In this document: in pieces, positions 8,243-15,378 of the stretch
Numbering within the stretch: position 1 is the first letter of the stretch
Layout of the letters: the number at the start of each line of letters is the position of its first letter
NCBI GenBank assembly: GCA_900543715.1
Contig: UQSX01000041.1
Span: 1-24,763 of the forward strand
Direction: 5' to 3'
Source: an uncultured Blautia sp.
GTDB lineage: Bacteria > Bacillota > Clostridia > Lachnospirales > Lachnospiraceae
Length of the DNA stretch: 24,763 nucleotides
Position numbers and translations under genes: made by a program
Notes under the pieces: generated by a model
What the model saw: only the letters and a program-made list of their open reading frames with translations
The model's database searches: none
What the model was told of the DNA's origin: nothing

Positions 8243-8695
8243 ATGATAGAAAATATAACAAGGGATGATATTGATGTTCATGTTAAAGCAGAAAACTGGG
8301 AAGATGCTATAAAAAAATCATCGGAATATCTCCTGAAAACCGGTAAGATCACAGAGGGATATATAGATTCTATGATCGAAGCAGTACACAGAGTGGGACC
8401 ATACATCGTTCTTGGCCACAGCGTTGCCCTGGCACACGCTCGTCCAGAATGCGGCGTCAATGAACTGGCGGTACATTTTACGACTCTTGATCCGCCGGTG
8501 CCTTTTGGCAGCGAACAGTTTGATCCGGTAAGTCTTCTGATCACCTTAGCGGCTATGGATGCGGACAGCCATCTGGAATTGATGAGTGAACTGGCCGGTA
8601 TTTTGATGGACACAGAAAATGTAGACAGACTTTCAGAATGCGATTCTAAAGATGAATTCCTGGAGAACCTGCAGCGCATGGCAATGGAGGAATAA
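8243..8695 (+). CDS. PTS EIIA, ascorbate-type (UlaC/SgaA-like)
   Basis: Cytosolic phosphocarrier that takes phosphate from HPr and passes it to EIIB; 150 residues, the normal size of a single-domain EIIA. The mannitol/fructose/Ntr EIIA fold is shown by the segment GPYIVLGHSVALAHARPE (about 52-69), where His65 is the phosphorylated residue, and by DPVSLLITLAAMDADSH. Spacing and wording match E. coli UlaC (GPYFVLAPGLAMPHGRPE) better than the MtlA EIIA domain, though the usual AP before the G is GH here. The start at 8243 has AAGGAG 8 bases upstream; the longer upstream frame would overlap the HAD gene without a ribosome site. Its partner is presumably the mannitol-type EIICB of this operon, an unusual pairing. 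Confidence 0.88.
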   Translation: MIENITRDDIDVHVKAENWEDAIKKSSEYLLKTGKITEGYIDSMIEAVHRVGPYIVLGHSVALAHARPECGVNELAVHFTTLDPPVPFGSEQFDPVSLLITLAAMDADSHLELMSELAGILMDTENVDRLSECDSKDEFLENLQRMAMEE

Positions 8696-8699
8696 ACCG

Positions 8700-9587
8700 A
8701 TGATTGCTTTGTTCGATATTGGAGGGACATCTATCAAGTACGGAGTTGCAGACGAAAACCGAGAAGGTTTTTTTCTTGTAGGGTCCGGAGAAACCGACAG
8801 CAATGCAAAAAAGATAAAGGGACAGGGAATTGAAAAAAAAGTGATTCAGCTGGCCGAAAAGATGGCCGGGCAATATGCTATTTCCGGCATATCGATTTCT
8901 ACGGCAGGAATGGTAGACGCGGCAAAAGGACGTATCGTGTATGCAAACGAAAATATACCAGAATATACGGGCCTGGACTGGAAAACTGATATTCAGACGT
9001 ATCTTCATTTACCCTGTGAAGTGGAAAATGATGTAAACGCTGCCGCATTAGGTGAATATGTTTATGGGGCAGGAGCCGGGAGCAGAAGCATGCTTATGAT
9101 GACAATAGGAACAGGCATCGGAGGAGCGATAATCCAGGATGGCAGGATCCTGAGAGGTCATACCAACAGCGCAGGGGAAATTGGATATATGTATATGGAC
9201 GGAAAATCTTTTCAAGACATAGCGAGTACCACAGCATTGGTCCAAACTGCCCAAAAGCTGATTGGAGAAAAAGAACTGAATGGACGGATCATATTTAAAA
9301 GGGCTATGGAAGGCGATAAGATCTGCGCTGCGGCTATAGAAGATATTTGCCGGAAAATAGCGGCAGGTATTTTCAATTGTGTGTGTCTGTTGAATCCGGA
9401 AGTGGTACTGCTGGGCGGAGGCATTATGGAGCAAAAAGAATATCTGCGCCCGATCTTGGATAAGTGCCTGAGAGATATTATGACAGAGGAAACATATAAA
9501 CATATGCATTTAGAGTTTGCTGCATTAAAGAATCAGGCCGGATTGGCAGGAGCATATTATCATTTCTTGATAAAAAATCAGATATAG
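8700..9587 (+). CDS. ROK family sugar kinase lacking the zinc motif
   Basis: Predicted ATP-dependent sugar kinase, 295 residues. The phosphate-binding loop DIGGTSIKYG is at 6-15. The catalytic Asp111 lies in ENDVNAAALGE, and a second glycine-rich loop MTIGTGIGGAI follows at 134-144. Most ROK kinases have GHxxxxxxGEIGH followed by a CxCGxxGCxE zinc site. Here the segment is GHTNSAGEIGYMYM, then directly ASTTALV, with Tyr163 in place of the zinc His and no Cys cluster. That is the pattern of the beta-glucoside-kinase/NanK-like branch. The start at 8700 has GGAGG (8686-8690) inside the EIIA 3' end. With NanE in the operon, ManNAc or a glycoside released inside the cell is a reasonable substrate; that is inference. 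Confidence 0.88.
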   Translation: MIALFDIGGTSIKYGVADENREGFFLVGSGETDSNAKKIKGQGIEKKVIQLAEKMAGQYAISGISISTAGMVDAAKGRIVYANENIPEYTGLDWKTDIQTYLHLPCEVENDVNAAALGEYVYGAGAGSRSMLMMTIGTGIGGAIIQDGRILRGHTNSAGEIGYMYMDGKSFQDIASTTALVQTAQKLIGEKELNGRIIFKRAMEGDKICAAAIEDICRKIAAGIFNCVCLLNPEVVLLGGGIMEQKEYLRPILDKCLRDIMTEETYKHMHLEFAALKNQAGLAGAYYHFLIKNQI

Positions 9588-9622
9588 GAAGGTAAAATTT
9601 TAGAAAGAAGGAGGAAACCAGA

Positions 9623-11590
9623 ATGGATAAAGACAAAAGAGAAAACCCCCGGGAATTGTTTTCTTATGGAAGACTTAAAGAAATACTATCCTGGTTTCTT
9701 TCGCACGATGAATTTGTGACTTCAGCTGACCTGGCTAAGAGATTCAATGTTTCAGAGAGAACATTGCGGACAGACATTCATAATCTGAATGATATTTTGA
9801 AACAGTTCGATTCCCAGATCATTCAGAAACGAAGGAAAGGCTATACATTAGAGACTTGTTCTTTCCAGCTACTATACAGACTGCTCAGCGAGGCTCAGGA
9901 CTCCTCCCTGGATTCTGCTGATCAAAGGATCAATCATCTGATCATGATGCTTTTATACGCAAAGGATTATGTTGCGCTGAATCAGCTTGCAGAAACTGTT
10001 TATGTAAGTATCAATACCATTCTGAATTATTTGAAAGCTATACGGAATATTTTGGAAGGGTATTCCCTGAAACTTATTAATAAGGTAAACAGAGGCTATA
10101 AAATCGAAGGGAAAGAAACGGATAAGAGAACCTGCATCATGGATCTTCTGGAAGGCAGCCGGCAGGAAGATAACTTTCAATTTTTGAAAGAATATCATCC
10201 TATATGGGATGGTATTCCAATTGAGGAGATTCAGAAAAAAGTATTGGGATTCAGCCAGAAACAAGGTTTTTATTTTTCTGATTACAGTCTGCATAATCTT
10301 GTCTGGAACATAGCTCTTTCCATATCGCGCATACGGAGCGGAAACGAGCTGCAATTTTATCAGGCGCCGGAGGATTCTCATACAGAAAAACTTCTTGAAC
10401 CATTGATAAAGAATCTGGAAGCTCTTTTGAACATTCAGTTCAGCCAGCCGGAAAAAAGATTTTTGTACTCCTGTTACATTTTAAATGCCGGAAATTTTCC
10501 AAGTAAAGATGTAAATATGGAGTATGTGCATGGAGTGGTAGTTCGGATCCTGCAAAACATTTATGACTGTTACCAGATTGATGTCAGAGATGATGCAATA
10601 CTGGTTAATAACTTGTCCCATCATCTGCACTCCATTTTGCAGTCAAAATACTATCAAATAAATAAAAAGAATCCATTGCTGGAGATTATCAGACAAAATT
10701 ACCTTCTGTTTTATGAAATAACGGAAACAGCTGTTTATGAGACTTTCCAAAATGAAGAGTTTTCTTTAAACGCGGACGATATTGGGTATATATGTCTTCA
10801 TGTGGGAGCAGCAGTTAAGAGATATTTTGATGTTAAAAATATAAGAAAGCAGAGGACTGTGATCGTAACGCCAGGCGGCTATTCTGTGGGAGGTTTTTTG
10901 GAAACACAGCTTAATTCTGTGTTTGAAGACAGGCTTGAAATTGTGGGAAAAACTTCTTTTTATGAACTGGAAAGCTGTTCTTTAGAAAATATTGACTTTA
11001 TTATTTCCACGGTTCCCCTAAAAGAGGAAAAAATTCCGGTAATCACAATTGAAATTCCTATGAGTAAGAAAAATATGGAAGAGATTTTCAAGGAAATTAT
11101 TGCTGGAAAAGCGATGAATTCCGGATGGATAAACCGACTGTTCCGCCGGGACTGTTTTTGGCGTTTACAGTGCAAAAGCAGGGAAGAAACCATTCATCAG
11201 ATGTCAATGAACCTGCTGAAACAAGGATATGTTAATGAAAACTTTGAATGGGAGGTCCTTGAAAGGGAAAAGAAAATTCCCACAGCGATGAATGAACGGA
11301 TGGCAATCCCTCATCCTCTTCAGATCAGTTCTCTGGAAAATGTGGTAGCCGTAGGGATTTTGGAGAATCCAGTAGAATGGGGGAAAGGACGATGTGCACA
11401 AATTGTCTTAATGCTGGCTTTAAGTGAAAATTATGGGAAAGATATTGAACGTCTTTATGATCTGTTGGTAGACATGGCAAATCATACGGAGCTTCAGGAA
11501 CAGCTTTTAAAAAGTTATTCCCTGAAGGAATTTTTGGATACCATAAAGAAATTTTTAGAAAAAGATTCTCAGGATAATAATTTTAAATAG
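9623..11590 (+). CDS. PRD-containing transcriptional activator with EIIB-like and EIIA domains (MtlR/LicR type)
   Basis: DNA-binding PTS-regulated activator, 655 residues. Domains in order: HTH_11 at about 14-75 (SADLAKRFNVSERTLRTDI), second HTH at about 100-165 (LAETVYVSINTILNYL), PRD1 about 195-295, PRD2 about 300-405, a degenerate EIIB at about 410-490 and EIIA at about 508-645 with AIPHP, His564. PRD2 keeps His at 334 and 393. In PRD1 the expected His in LVWxIxxxIxRI appears as Asn229. The EIIB-like domain has TPGGYSVGG where the phospho-Cys would be, so it probably cannot be phosphorylated there. The protein is a DNA-binder rather than an RNA antiterminator, since it lacks the CAT domain. 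It lies inside the operon it presumably controls, with AAGGAGG before the ATG. Confidence 0.9.
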   Translation: MDKDKRENPRELFSYGRLKEILSWFLSHDEFVTSADLAKRFNVSERTLRTDIHNLNDILKQFDSQIIQKRRKGYTLETCSFQLLYRLLSEAQDSSLDSADQRINHLIMMLLYAKDYVALNQLAETVYVSINTILNYLKAIRNILEGYSLKLINKVNRGYKIEGKETDKRTCIMDLLEGSRQEDNFQFLKEYHPIWDGIPIEEIQKKVLGFSQKQGFYFSDYSLHNLVWNIALSISRIRSGNELQFYQAPEDSHTEKLLEPLIKNLEALLNIQFSQPEKRFLYSCYILNAGNFPSKDVNMEYVHGVVVRILQNIYDCYQIDVRDDAILVNNLSHHLHSILQSKYYQINKKNPLLEIIRQNYLLFYEITETAVYETFQNEEFSLNADDIGYICLHVGAAVKRYFDVKNIRKQRTVIVTPGGYSVGGFLETQLNSVFEDRLEIVGKTSFYELESCSLENIDFIISTVPLKEEKIPVITIEIPMSKKNMEEIFKEIIAGKAMNSGWINRLFRRDCFWRLQCKSREETIHQMSMNLLKQGYVNENFEWEVLEREKKIPTAMNERMAIPHPLQISSLENVVAVGILENPVEWGKGRCAQIVLMLALSENYGKDIERLYDLLVDMANHTELQEQLLKSYSLKEFLDTIKKFLEKDSQDNNFK

Positions 11591-11640
11591 AAAGTTTTGA
11601 ATGTTATAAAATGATATTTACAGTTAAGGAGAAATGAAAT

Positions 11641-12318
11641 ATGCTGGAGCAGATTAAACACAAACTGGTGGTCTCTTGCCAGGCTTTGCCGGAAGAGCCG
11701 CTTCACTCATCATTTATTATGGGACGTATGGCCCTGGCTGCAGCTCAGGGGGGCGCTTCTGGAATTCGGGCTCAGGGGAAAGAGGATATCCTTGAAATCA
11801 AAAAGACGGTAGATCTTCCCATAATAGGTATTGTGAAAAGAAATTACCCTGACAGCGAAATTTATATAACCCCCACCATCCGAGAGGTCGAAGAGCTGAT
11901 AGAGACAGGATGTGATATGATCGCGTTGGATGCTACTCTGCGGAAAAGGCCAGGCGGCGTATCCTTAGAAGAATTGGTAAAAAAAATCCATGCCAGCGGC
12001 CTTCCTGCTATGGCAGACTGTTCGACTTTTGAAGAATGTGTCTATGCGGAAAAAATAGGATTTGACTGTGTGTCAACAACACTTTGCGGATATACGCCAT
12101 ATTCGGAGAAATATGAGGGACCTAGCTTTGAGCTAATCAGAAGACTATCAGAGGCCTGCCAGGTGCCTGTAATCGCAGAAGGCAAGATCAATACACCGGA
12201 GGATCTGGCAGCTGTATTTGAGGCAGGAGCCTATAGCGCTGTGGTAGGCGGAGCAATCACAAGGCCAAAACAAATCACAGAGCGTTTTGTAAAGGCAATT
12301 TCCGGAAATGACTGCTGA
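11641..12318 (+). CDS. nanE: N-acetylmannosamine-6-phosphate 2-epimerase
   Basis: Converts ManNAc-6-P to GlcNAc-6-P, which then enters the NagA/NagB route. It is a 225-residue TIM barrel of normal length. Residues reported as active-site in Clostridium perfringens NanE fall at the same numbers here: Arg43 (GIR), Lys66 (IVKR), Asp126 (MAD) and Glu180 (VIAEGKI). The phosphate-binding VVGGAITRP follows near residue 200. AAGGAG (11626-11631) lies 9 bases from the ATG. It is the last gene of the PTS operon. No NanA lyase, sialidase or sialic acid transporter is present, so this copy likely serves a PTS-imported ManNAc-type sugar rather than sialic acid. NagA/NagB are not in the window. Confidence 0.92.
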   Translation: MLEQIKHKLVVSCQALPEEPLHSSFIMGRMALAAAQGGASGIRAQGKEDILEIKKTVDLPIIGIVKRNYPDSEIYITPTIREVEELIETGCDMIALDATLRKRPGGVSLEELVKKIHASGLPAMADCSTFEECVYAEKIGFDCVSTTLCGYTPYSEKYEGPSFELIRRLSEACQVPVIAEGKINTPEDLAAVFEAGAYSAVVGGAITRPKQITERFVKAISGNDC

Positions 12319-12356
12319 ACGAAAGCTGCTCAGAAACAGATTTTGACGTAAATGGC

Positions 12357-12385
12357 TTGCTCATTTACCGAATTTGGATTATACT
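12357..12385 (+). promoter_or_regulatory. Sigma-A-like promoter upstream of cmk
   Basis: TTGCTC (12357-12362), a 17-base spacer, TATACT (12380-12385). Expected start is near 12392, giving a leader of about 210 bases before cmk. It separates the housekeeping cluster from the sugar operon, after which I find no clear terminator. Confidence 0.6.
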
Positions 12386-12391
12386 CAGTTC

Positions 12392-12510
12392 AGGGTCGTA
12401 AAAATGCGCTTACAAAAAGTAACAGCGGACGATATCCAAAATGGATAGATATATATGAAAGGAGCGGCTCCTGGCATAGGATTTGAAAGGACTATGCCAG
12501 AGCCGTTTTT
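12392..12510 (+). ncRNA. Structured leader RNA or small RNA ending in an intrinsic terminator, upstream of cmk
   Basis: After the promoter, the RNA can form a hairpin CGCTTAC/GTAACAGCG (12407-12427, with bulge) closed by TCGT/ACGA (12396-12399 with 12429-12432), then TATCC/GGATA (12433-12447), then the terminator 12466-12510. Beyond it a C(UUCG)G hairpin (12550-12561) precedes the cmk ribosome site. The arrangement fits either a transcription attenuator or riboswitch for cmk-ispH-rpsA, or an independent RNA of about 115 bases. It matches no riboswitch consensus I know. Confidence 0.4.
12466..12510 (+). terminator. Intrinsic terminator in the cmk leader
   Basis: GGCTCCTGGCATAG (12466-12479) pairs with CTATGCCAGAGCC (12492-12504; one bulged C), loop of 12 bases, then TTTTT at 12506-12510. 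A strong hairpin, 92 bases before the cmk ATG and downstream of the promoter at 12357-12385. Confidence 0.85.
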
Positions 12511-12601
12511 CTGTTAGTGGCGGCGGACCTGTGTAAAGCATTCCTCGCTGTACTTCGGTACTGTCTGATGATGGAAGACTTATTAAAAGGAGTTAAAAAA
12601 T

Positions 12602-13279
12602 ATGGCAGTGAATATTGCGATCGACGGACCGGCAGGAGCCGGGAAAAGCACCATTGCAAAAGCAGTGGCCAAAGAATTGGAATTTATCTATGTGGATACG
12701 GGAGCTATGTACAGAGCTATGGCTCTATACCTGATCCGCCAGGGAATTTCTCCCGAAGAAAAAGAAAAGATGGAAGAGGCCTGCCGTAAAGCGGACATAT
12801 CCATTGTATATGAAGACGGCGCTCAGCAGGTGATCCTGAATGGAGAAAATGTCACCCCTTATCTTAGAAAAGAAGAGGTAGGGAATATGGCCTCTGTGAG
12901 TTCCGGAAATCCTGTGATAAGAGAAAAACTGGTAGAACTCCAGAGGAATCTGGCATCCAGGACCAATGTGGTCATGGACGGAAGAGACATCGGGACCTGT
13001 GTGCTGCCAAATGCGGATATAAAGATCTACCTTACTGCAAGCGCCAGGACCAGGGCGCTGAGAAGATGTAAAGAGCTGGAGGAGAAGGGGATTCCCTGCA
13101 GCCTGGAAGAAATTCAGGAGGATATCTGCCAGAGAGACAGAAGAGATATGGAGAGGGAGATATCGCCTCTTCGCCAGGCAGAGGATGCTTGCCTTGTGGA
13201 TTCCTCAGATATGAATATCCGGGAGGTAAAGGAAGAAATCCTTCGTCTTTACAGAGAAAAAAGCGGAGAAGGAAAATAG
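12602..13279 (+). CDS. cmk: (d)CMP kinase
   Basis: Phosphorylates CMP and dCMP to the diphosphates in pyrimidine nucleotide salvage and synthesis. The protein is 225 residues with P-loop GPAGAGKST (9-17), YVDTGAMYRA (about 30-39) and the GRDIGTCVLPNAD segment that is diagnostic for Cmk, followed by the LID-region arginines (RDRRDMERE) and the late VDSSDM. AAAAGGAG stands before the ATG. The stop lies 4 bases before the ispH start, so translation is probably coupled. The order cmk-ispH-rpsA is common in clostridia. Confidence 0.96.
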   Translation: MAVNIAIDGPAGAGKSTIAKAVAKELEFIYVDTGAMYRAMALYLIRQGISPEEKEKMEEACRKADISIVYEDGAQQVILNGENVTPYLRKEEVGNMASVSSGNPVIREKLVELQRNLASRTNVVMDGRDIGTCVLPNADIKIYLTASARTRALRRCKELEEKGIPCSLEEIQEDICQRDRRDMEREISPLRQAEDACLVDSSDMNIREVKEEILRLYREKSGEGK

Positions 13280-13283
13280 GCTC

Positions 13284-14135
13284 ATGGAAGTGAAAGTTGC
13301 GAAAACCGCCGGATTCTGTTTTGGCGTTAAAAGGGCGGTGGAAAAGGCTTATGAAGTGGCCGCTGCCAAGGAAGGGCCGGTCTACACCTACGGTCCGATC
13401 ATTCACAATGAAGAGGTGGTCTCAGATCTGGAAAAACGGGGCGTCAGGGTGCTGGAAACCGAGAAGGACTTAAGTAAGCTGAAAAAAGGCACCGTGATCA
13501 TCCGTTCTCATGGAGTGCCGGAATATATCTATGATCTCCTGAAAGAAAAAAATCTGGAATATGTAGATGTGACCTGTCCTTTTGTGCTGAAGATCCACAG
13601 GATCGTGGAACGGGAGAGCAAAGAGGGACGTCATATTGTTATCATAGGAAATCCGGACCACCCGGAGGTGGTGGGCATTCGTGGCTGGTGCCACGGTTCA
13701 TCCACAGTGATCCGCACAAAAGAAGAAGCAGAGGAGTTTTTGTCAGAAGACCACGAAAAAGTTTGTATTGTGTCTCAAACGACATTTAATTACAATAATT
13801 TTCAAGAAATAGTTGAAATTCTGAACAAAAAGAGGTATGATAGACTTGTTTTAAATACGATTTGCAATGCCACGCAGGACAGACAGACTGAGGCAGAGGA
13901 GATCGCAAAACAGGTAGACGCCATGATTGTCATTGGGGGCAGGCATAGCTCAAATACCCAGAAGCTTTATGAAATATGTAAAAAGGAATGTAGAAATACT
14001 TACTATATACAGACACTTGCTGATTTGGATTCTGAACGTTTTCGTTCCGTTCAATGTATAGGTATTACAGCAGGGGCGTCAACCCCAAATAAAATAATTG
14101 AGGAGGTTTCAAAACATGTCAGAATTAAGTTTTGA
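13284..14135 (+). CDS. ispH: 4-hydroxy-3-methylbut-2-enyl diphosphate reductase
   Basis: Last step of the MEP isoprenoid pathway, reducing HMBPP to IPP and DMAPP with an Fe-S cluster. The three cluster cysteines are present: Cys12 (GFCFGVKRAV), Cys98 (DVTCPFV) and Cys194 (NTICNATQDRQ). So are the substrate-binding His41, His76 and His126 and the catalytic Glu128, in the expected context HPEVVG. The length of 283 residues is complete for a stand-alone enzyme. Its last 20 bases overlap the next gene in another frame. In many clostridia IspH is fused to ribosomal protein S1 as one polypeptide; here the two are separate but overlapping. The stretch around 13770-13860 is visibly more AT-rich than the rest. 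Confidence 0.96.
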   Translation: MEVKVAKTAGFCFGVKRAVEKAYEVAAAKEGPVYTYGPIIHNEEVVSDLEKRGVRVLETEKDLSKLKKGTVIIRSHGVPEYIYDLLKEKNLEYVDVTCPFVLKIHRIVERESKEGRHIVIIGNPDHPEVVGIRGWCHGSSTVIRTKEEAEEFLSEDHEKVCIVSQTTFNYNNFQEIVEILNKKRYDRLVLNTICNATQDRQTEAEEIAKQVDAMIVIGGRHSSNTQKLYEICKKECRNTYYIQTLADLDSERFRSVQCIGITAGASTPNKIIEEVSKHVRIKF

Positions 14136-15219
14136 ACAGATGCTGGACGAGACATTTAAAACTATAAGAAATGGAGAGGTAGTCGAAGGCACAGTTATTG
14201 ATGTAAAAGAAGATCAGATTATCTTAAACATTGACTATAAAGCAGACGGCATTATTACCAGAAGCGAATATTCCAATGACCAGAACCTTGACCTGAGAAC
14301 AGTAGTTCATCCGGGCGACACTATGGAGGCAAAGGTTCTGAAGCTTAACGACGGAGACGGACAGGTACTCCTGTCTTCTAAGAGACTGGCTGCTGACAAG
14401 GGAAATAAGAGACTGGAAGAAGCCTTCGAGAATAAAGAGGTGCTGACCGCAAAGGTTACTCAGGTTTTAGAGGGCGGATTAAGCGTTGTGATCGACGAAG
14501 CCAGAGTATTTATCCCTGCAAGTCTTGTATCCGACACTTATGAGAGAGATCTGACAAAATATCAGGATCAGGAGATTGAATTTGTTATTACTGAGTTTAA
14601 CCCAAGAAGAAGAAGGGTGATCGGCGACAGAAAACAGCTTCTGGTTGCAAAGAAGGAAGAGATGAAGAAAGAACTCTTCGAGAGAATCCATCCAGGCGAT
14701 GTGGTAGAAGGTACGATCAAGAATGTAACAGATTTTGGTGCATTTATTGACTTAGGCGGAGCCGATGGTCTTCTTCATATTTCAGAAATGTCCTGGGGAA
14801 GAGTAGAAAATCCTAAAAAAGTATTTAAAGCAGGCGAAAAACTGACCGTTCTGATCAAAGAGATCAACGGGGATAAGATTGCACTTAGCCTGAAATTCCC
14901 AGAGCAGAATCCATGGCTGAATGCAGCAGAGAAATATGCTGTAGGAAATATTGTAGAAGGAAAAATTGCCCGTATGACAGACTTTGGTGCTTTTATCGAA
15001 CTGGAGCCGGGAGTAGATGCCCTTCTTCATGTTTCTCAGATTTCAAGAGCTCACGTGGATAAACCATCTGATGTGCTTAAGGTAGGCCAGGAAGTAACTG
15101 CAAAAGTGGTAGATTTCAATGAAGAAGAAAAGAAGATCAGCCTCAGTATGAAGGTTCTGGAGCCTGTAAAGGAAGAAGAGCCGGTTCAGGAAGAAACAGA
15201 AGAAACTGTTGAAGAATAA
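14116..15219 (+). CDS. rpsA: S1 RNA-binding protein (30S ribosomal protein S1-like), four S1 repeats
   Basis: RNA-binding protein of 367 residues with four S1 (OB-fold) repeats at about 16-81, 100-168, 187-254 and 272-341. Repeats 3 and 4 are the canonical ones (VEGTIKNVTDFGAFIDL, VEGKIARMTDFGAFIEL, each followed by GLLHISEM or ALLHVSQI). Repeat 2 is divergent. The C-terminal tail is Glu-rich. E. coli S1 has six repeats; four-repeat forms are usual in Firmicutes, where they may bind mRNA without being strictly ribosomal. I chose the start at 14116 because GAGGAGG (14099-14105) precedes it; an upstream in-frame ATG would lie within that site. It overlaps the ispH stop by 20 bases and is followed by a strong terminator. 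Confidence 0.92.
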   Translation: MSELSFEQMLDETFKTIRNGEVVEGTVIDVKEDQIILNIDYKADGIITRSEYSNDQNLDLRTVVHPGDTMEAKVLKLNDGDGQVLLSSKRLAADKGNKRLEEAFENKEVLTAKVTQVLEGGLSVVIDEARVFIPASLVSDTYERDLTKYQDQEIEFVITEFNPRRRRVIGDRKQLLVAKKEEMKKELFERIHPGDVVEGTIKNVTDFGAFIDLGGADGLLHISEMSWGRVENPKKVFKAGEKLTVLIKEINGDKIALSLKFPEQNPWLNAAEKYAVGNIVEGKIARMTDFGAFIELEPGVDALLHVSQISRAHVDKPSDVLKVGQEVTAKVVDFNEEEKKISLSMKVLEPVKEEEPVQEETEETVEE

Positions 15220-15235
15220 AGATATGAGAAATCTA

Positions 15236-15268
15236 AAGGGGTATTGCGCTGATGCAATACCCCTTTTT
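15236..15268 (+). terminator. Intrinsic terminator after rpsA
   Basis: AAGGGGTATTGC (15236-15247) and GCAATACCCCTT (15254-15265) form a perfect 12-bp stem with a 6-base loop, ending in TTTTT (15264-15268). Only 16 bases after the rpsA stop. Confidence 0.95.
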
Positions 15269-15271
15269 ATT

Positions 15272-15372
15272 CCATAGGAAAGTCCTCCGGACTGTCCTAT
15301 AGAATAAAAAGCCCTCCGGGCAGGATGCACACGCCGCAATGAGGTATGTTACCGCTTTGCGGTATTGCGGCG
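15272..15372. repeat. Cluster of intergenic hairpins between convergent genes
   Basis: Three hairpins in 100 bases: CCATAGGAAAGTCC/GGACTGTCCTATAG (15272-15285 with 15289-15302, 12 of 14 paired, loop TCC); GCCC-TCC-GGGC (15311-15321), which repeats the RYCCTCCGGRY core of the first; and CGCCGCAAT/ATTGCGGCG (15332-15340 with 15364-15372), enclosing TACCGC-TTT-GCGGTA (15350-15364). It lies after the rpsA terminator and contains no gene. The look is that of a dispersed REP- or MITE-like element. Confidence 0.5.
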
Positions 15373-15378
15373 GCGCGC

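Noticed and set aside
12390..12440. ZTP-riboswitch-like start (GGGTCG) in the cmk leader
   Set aside because: The conserved CCGCCTGGGC-type second half is missing, so no known class is claimed.
12517..12789. Open frame of 90 codons across the cmk start
   Set aside because: It overlaps cmk in another frame, has no ribosome site and its protein resembles nothing.
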